Shown here: one piece after another, positions 59,701 to 64,000 of the stretch
Numbering within the stretch: the stretch's first letter is position 1
How the letters are laid out: every line of letters begins with the position of its first letter
Assembly: GCA_030762175.1 (NCBI GenBank)
Contig: JAUJEO010000019.1
Span: 2,300,001-2,364,000, forward strand
Source of the DNA: Metallyticus violacea
Taxonomy: Eukaryota > Arthropoda > Insecta > Mantodea > Metallyticidae
DNA length: 64,000 bases
Reading direction: 5' to 3'
Notes under the pieces: generated by a model
The model's input: the letters and a program-made list of their open reading frames with translations, nothing else
Told to the model about the DNA's origin: nothing
The model's database searches: none
Translations under genes and position numbers: made by a program

Positions 59701-62700
59701 CTATCAAACTAGTATAATGAAAGAGAACCAGTTATCTCAAATAAGAACGGAAAAAAAGTGATTCTAACGAAGTTTCCAAACTTCGAAAAAAAATTTTTTT
59801 CTTTTCGAGATTCTTTGCGCATAATATGCTTGTCTAAGGCTATCAAACAAGTATAATGAAAGAGAACAAATTATCTCAAATAAGAATGGAAAAAAAGTGA
59901 TTCTAAGGAAATTTCCAAACTTCGAAAAAAAATTTTTTTCTTTTCGAGATTCTTTGCGCATAATATGCTTGTCTGAGGCTATCAAACTAGTATAATGAAA
60001 GAGAACCAGTAATCTTAAATAAGAACGGAAAAAAAGTGATTCTAACGAAGTTTCCAAACTTCGAAAAAAAAATTTTTTCTTTTCGAGATTCTTTGCGCAT
60101 AATATGCTTGTCTAAGGCTATCAAACTAGTATAATGAAAGAGAACAAGTTATCTCAAATAAGAACGGAAAAAAAGTGATTCTAACGAAGTTTCCAAACTT
60201 CGAAAAAAAATTTTTTTCTTTTCGAGATTCTTTGCGCATAATATGCTTGTCTGAGGCTATCAAACTAGTATAATGAAAGAGAACCAGTAATCTTAAATAA
60301 GAACGGAAAAAAAGTGATTCTAACGAAGTTTCCAAATTTCGAAAAAAAATTTTTTTCTTTTCGAGATTCTTTGCGCATAATATGCTTGTCTAAGGCTTTC
60401 AAACTAGTATAATGAAAGAGAACAAGTTATCTCAAATAAGAATGGAAAAAAAATGATTCTAAGGAAGTTTCCAAACTTCGAAAAAAAATTTTTTTCTTTT
60501 CGAGATTCTTTGCGCATAAATATGCTTGTCTGAGGCTATCAAACTAGTATAATGAAAGAGAACCAGTTATCTCAAATAAGAACGGAAACAAGTGATTCTA
60601 ACGAAGTTTCCAAACTTCGAAATAAAATTTTAATCTTTTCGAGATTCTTTGCGCAAAATATGCTTGTCTGAGGCTATCAAACTAGTATAATGAAAGAGAA
60701 CCAGTAATCTTAAATAAGAACGGAAAAAAAGAGATTCTAACGAAGTTTCTTAACTTCGAAAAAAAAATTTTTTCTTTTCGAGATTCTTTGCGCATAATAT
60801 GCTTGTCTAAGGCTATCAAACTAGTATAATGAAAGAGAACAAGTTATCTCAAATAAGAACGGAAAAAAGTGATTCTAACGAAGTTTCCAAACTTCGAAAA
60901 AAAAATTTTTTCTTTTCGAGATTCTTTGCGCATAATATGCTTGTCTGAGGCTATCAAACTAGTATAATGAAAGAGAACCAGTAATCTTAAATAAGAACGG
61001 AAAAAAGTGATTATAACGAAGTTTCCAAACTTCGAAATAAAATTTTTTTCTTTTCGAGATTCTTTTCGCATAACATGCTTGTCTAAGGCTATCAAACAAG
61101 TATAATGAAAGAGAACAAGTTATCTCAAATAAGAATGGAAAAAAAGTGATTCTAAGGAAGTTTCCAAACTTCGAAAAAAATTTTTTTTCTTTTCGAGATT
61201 CTTTGCGCATAATATGCTTGTCTGAGGCTATCAAACTAGTATAATGAAAGAGAACCAGTTATCTCAAATAAGAACGGAAAAAAAGTGATTCTAACGAAGT
61301 TTCCAAACTTCGAAAAAAAATTTTTTTCTTTTCGAGATTCTTTGCGCATAATATGCTTGTCTGAGGCTATCAAACAAGTATAATGAAAGAGAACAAGTTA
61401 TCTCAAATAAGAATGGAAAAAAAGTGATTCTAAGGAAGTTTCCAAACTTCGAAAAAAAATTTTTTTCTTTTCGAGATTCTTTGCGCATAATATGCTTGTC
61501 TGAGGCTATCAAACTAGTATAATGAAAGAGAACCAGTTATCTCAAATAAGAACGGAAAAAAAGTGATTCTAACGAGGTTTCCAATCTTCGAAAAAAAATT
61601 TTTTTCTTTTCTAGATTCTTTGCGCATAATATGCTTTTCTAAGACTATCAAAATAATATAATGAAAGAGAACCAGTTATCTCAAATAAGAACGGAAAAAA
61701 AGTGATTCTAACGAAGTTTCCAAACTTGGAAAAAAAATTTTTTTCTTTTCGAGATTCTTTGCGCATAATATGCTTGTCTAAGGCTATCAAACTAGTATAA
61801 TGAAAGAGAACAAGTTATCTCAAATAAGAACGGAAAAAAAGGGATTCTAACGAAGTTTCCAAACTTAGAAAAAAAATTTTTTTCTTTTCGATATTCTTTG
61901 CGCATAATATGCTTGTCTGAGGCTATCAAACTAGTATAATGAAAGAGAACCAGTTATCTCAGATAAGAACGGAAAAAAAGTGATTCTAACGAAGTTTCCA
62001 AACTTCGAAAAAAAATTTTTTTCTTTTCGAGATTCTTTGCGCATAATATGCTTGTCTAAGGCTATCAAACAAGTATAATGAAAGAGAACAAGTTATCTCA
62101 AATAAGAATGGAAAAAAAGTGATTCTAACGAAGTTTCCAAACTTCGAAAAAAATTTTTTTTCTTTTCGAGATTCTTTGCGCATAATATGCTTGTCTGAGG
62201 CTATCAAACTAGTATAATGAAAGAGAACCAGTTATCTCAGATAAGAATGGAAAAAAAGTGATTCTAACGAAGTTTCCAAACTTCGAAAAAAAATTTTTTT
62301 CATTTCGAGATTCTTTGCGCATACCTATGCTTTTCTGAGGCTATCAAACTAGTATAATGAAAGAGAACCAGTTATCTCAAATAAGAACGGAAAAAAAGTG
62401 ATTCCAACGAAGTTTCCAAACTTCGAAAAAAAAATTTTTTCTTTTAGAGATTCTTTGCGCATAATATGCTTTTCTGAGGCTATCAAAATAGTATAATGAA
62501 AGAGAACCAGTTATCTCAAATAAGAACGGAAAAAAAGTGATTCTAACGAAGTTTCCAAACTTCGAAATAAAATTTTTTTCTTTTCGAGATTCTTTGCGCA
62601 TAATATGCTTGTCTGAGGCTATCAAACTAGTATAATGAAAGAGAACCAGTAATCTGAAATAAGAACGGAAAAAAAGTGATTCTAACGAAGTTTCCAAACT

Positions 62701-64000
62701 TCGAAAAAAAATTTTTTTCTTTTCGAGATTCTTTGCGCATAATATGCTTGTCTAAGGCTATCAAACTAGTATAATGAAAGAGAACAAGTTATCTCAAATA
62801 AGAACGGAAAAAAAGTGATTCTAACGAAGTTTCCAAACTTCGAAAAAAAATTTTTTTCTTTTCGAGATTCTTTGCGCATCATATGCTTGTCTGAGGCTAT
62901 CAAACTAGTATAATGAAGGAGAACCAGTAATCTTAAATAAGAGCGGAAAAAAAGTGATTCTAACGAAGTTTCCAAACTTCGAAAAAAAATTTTTTTCTTT
63001 TCGAGATTCTTTGCGCATAATATGCTTGTCTAAGGCTATCAAACTAGTATAATGAAAGAGAACAAGTTATCTCAAATAAGAATGTAAAAAAAGTGATTCT
63101 AAGGAAGTTTCCAAACTTCGAAAAAAAATTTTTTTCTTTTCGAGATTCTTTGCGCATAATATGCTTGTCTGAGGCTATCAAACTAGTATAATGAAAGAGA
63201 ACCAGTTATCTCAAATAAGAACGGAAAAAAAGTGATTCTAACGAGGTTTCCAATCTTCGAAAAAAAATTTTTTTCTTTTCGAGATTCTTTGCCCATAATA
63301 TGCTTGTCTGAGGCTATCAAACTAGTATAATGAAAGAGAACCAGGTATCTCAAATAAGAACGGAAAAAAAGTGATTCTAACGAGGTTTCCAATCTTCGAA
63401 AAAAAATTTTTTTCTTTTCTAGATTCTTTGCGCATAATATGCTTTTCTGAGACTATCAAACTAGTATAATGAAAGAGAACCAGTTATCTCAAATAAGAAC
63501 GGAAAAAAAAAATTCTAACGAAGTTTCCAAACTTCGAAAAAAATTTTTTTTCTTTTCGAGATTCTTTGCGCATAATATGCTTGTCTAAGGCTATCAAACT
63601 AGTATAATGAAAGAGAACAAGTTATCTCAAATAAGAACGGAAAAAAAGTGATTCTAACGAAGTTTCCAAACTTCGAAAAAAATTTTTTTTCTTTTCGAGA
63701 TTCTTTGCGCATAATATGCTTGTCTAAGGCTATCAAACTAGTATAATGAAAGAGAACAAGTTATCTCAAATAAGAACGGAAAAAAAGTGATTCTAACGAT
63801 GTTTCCAAACTTCGAAAAAAATTTTTTTTCTTTTCGAGATTCTTTGCGCATAATATGCTTGTCTGAGGCTATCAAACTAGCATAATGAAAGAGAACCAGT
63901 AATCTTAAATAAGAACGGAAAAAAAGTGTTATAACGAAGTTTCCAAACTTCGAAAAAAAATTTTTTTCTTTTCGAGATTCTTTGCGCATAATATGCTTGT

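Larger units (their letters stand above)
1..64000. repeat. Continuous 139-bp satellite array, about 460 monomers
   Basis: The same sequence returns every 139 bp, or within a few bp of that, from the first base to the last. Starts of the GGAAAAAAAG motif at 1, 140 and 279 fix the period. All copies lie in the same orientation. No monomer-free stretch, transposon, microsatellite block or unique sequence interrupts it, and both ends are cut by the window, so the real array is longer. GC content is about 30%. Long, pure, AT-rich tandem arrays with a monomer near nucleosome size are known from centromeres and pericentromeres of plants and animals. The centromeric role here is inference, and I do not recognise the family. 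There is no coding, tRNA or rRNA content. Confidence 0.98.
54046..64000. repeat. Right-hand block with two copies of the core marker order
   Basis: About 72 monomers to the window edge. The core marker group appears from 55,420 and from 62,230, with CATACCTATGC at 55,505 and 62,320. No long near-identical tandem pair like those to the left was evident. Private lesions are more common: a monomer with three small insertions (56,246-56,303), an 11-bp deletion (56,786), CTAGTATATATG at 58,321, GCATAAATATGC at 60,517, CATAACATGC near 61,070, GGATTCTAACG near 61,842 and ACTAGCATAATG near 63,877. Confidence 0.7.

Noticed and set aside
1..64000. CRISPR array
   Set aside because: The repeats are contiguous at 139 bp with no unique spacers; the whole period is repeated.
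1..64000. Mobile element, terminal inverted repeats or target-site duplications
   Set aside because: No sequence other than the monomer is present. The inverted repeats are short dyads internal to each monomer.
1..64000. Assignment to a known named satellite or species
   Set aside because: I compared it mentally with well-known plant and animal centromeric repeats and found no convincing match. A database search with the monomer would settle this.
1..64000. Telomeric repeats, rDNA or tRNA genes
   Set aside because: No telomere-like short repeats, rRNA-like conserved segments or tRNA-like cloverleaf sequences were seen.

Overview
The whole 64 kb window is one uninterrupted satellite DNA array. 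It is built from about 460 head-to-tail copies of an AT-rich monomer of about 139 bp; the reference monomer at 140-278 has 42 G/C of 139, roughly 30% GC. All monomers point the same way. I found no unique sequence, transposon, gene, RNA gene or inverted block anywhere. Such an array is typical of centromeric or other constitutive heterochromatin of a eukaryote. I do not recognise the satellite family, so I do not name a species or choose between plant and animal. The open frames that can be drawn through it, mostly on the minus strand, are by-products of a 139-bp period (139 is not a multiple of 3) and I annotate none as a gene.

Each monomer contains three short dyads: CGAAGTTTCCAAACTTCG, then a near-palindrome running from TCGA through A8T7 to CTTTTCGA, then GCATA-A-TATGC. 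It also has a well-kept stretch around ACTAGTATAATGAAAGAG. The main subtypes differ at linked positions. One (type A) has TCTAAGGC with GAACAAGTTATCTC; the other (type B) has TCTGAGGC with GAACCAGT. They often alternate, which suggests a dimeric (278 bp) ancestor.

Above the monomer there is a deep, irregular, nested higher-order structure made by repeated segmental tandem duplication. The main pairs are 2,771 bp (4,370/7,141), about 1,933 bp (8,690/10,622), 8,718 bp (7,141/15,859, itself containing the 1,933-bp pair), 962 bp (25,745/26,707), about 1,526 bp (32,170/33,696), 556 bp (38,281/38,837), 2,362 bp (42,070/44,432 and a partial third copy), 276 bp (46,961/47,237) and 4,166 bp (45,495/49,661). 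A conserved order of marker monomers, best seen at 4,390-5,520, recurs as far away as 55.4 kb and 62.3 kb and looks like the core of an older, longer higher-order unit.

The array falls into two sequence domains. From 1 to about 31.8 kb it carries three variant monomer classes that are absent afterwards. From about 32 kb on, other private classes appear. The most unusual property is the A/T tract. Its A-to-T switch point slides (A6T9, A7T8, A8T7, A9T6, A10T5), yet its total length stays at 15 bp in the great majority of monomers, which simple slippage of homopolymers would not produce.

All comparisons were made by eye from the sequence and supplied coordinates. Block boundaries are accurate to roughly one monomer unless an exact offset is given.
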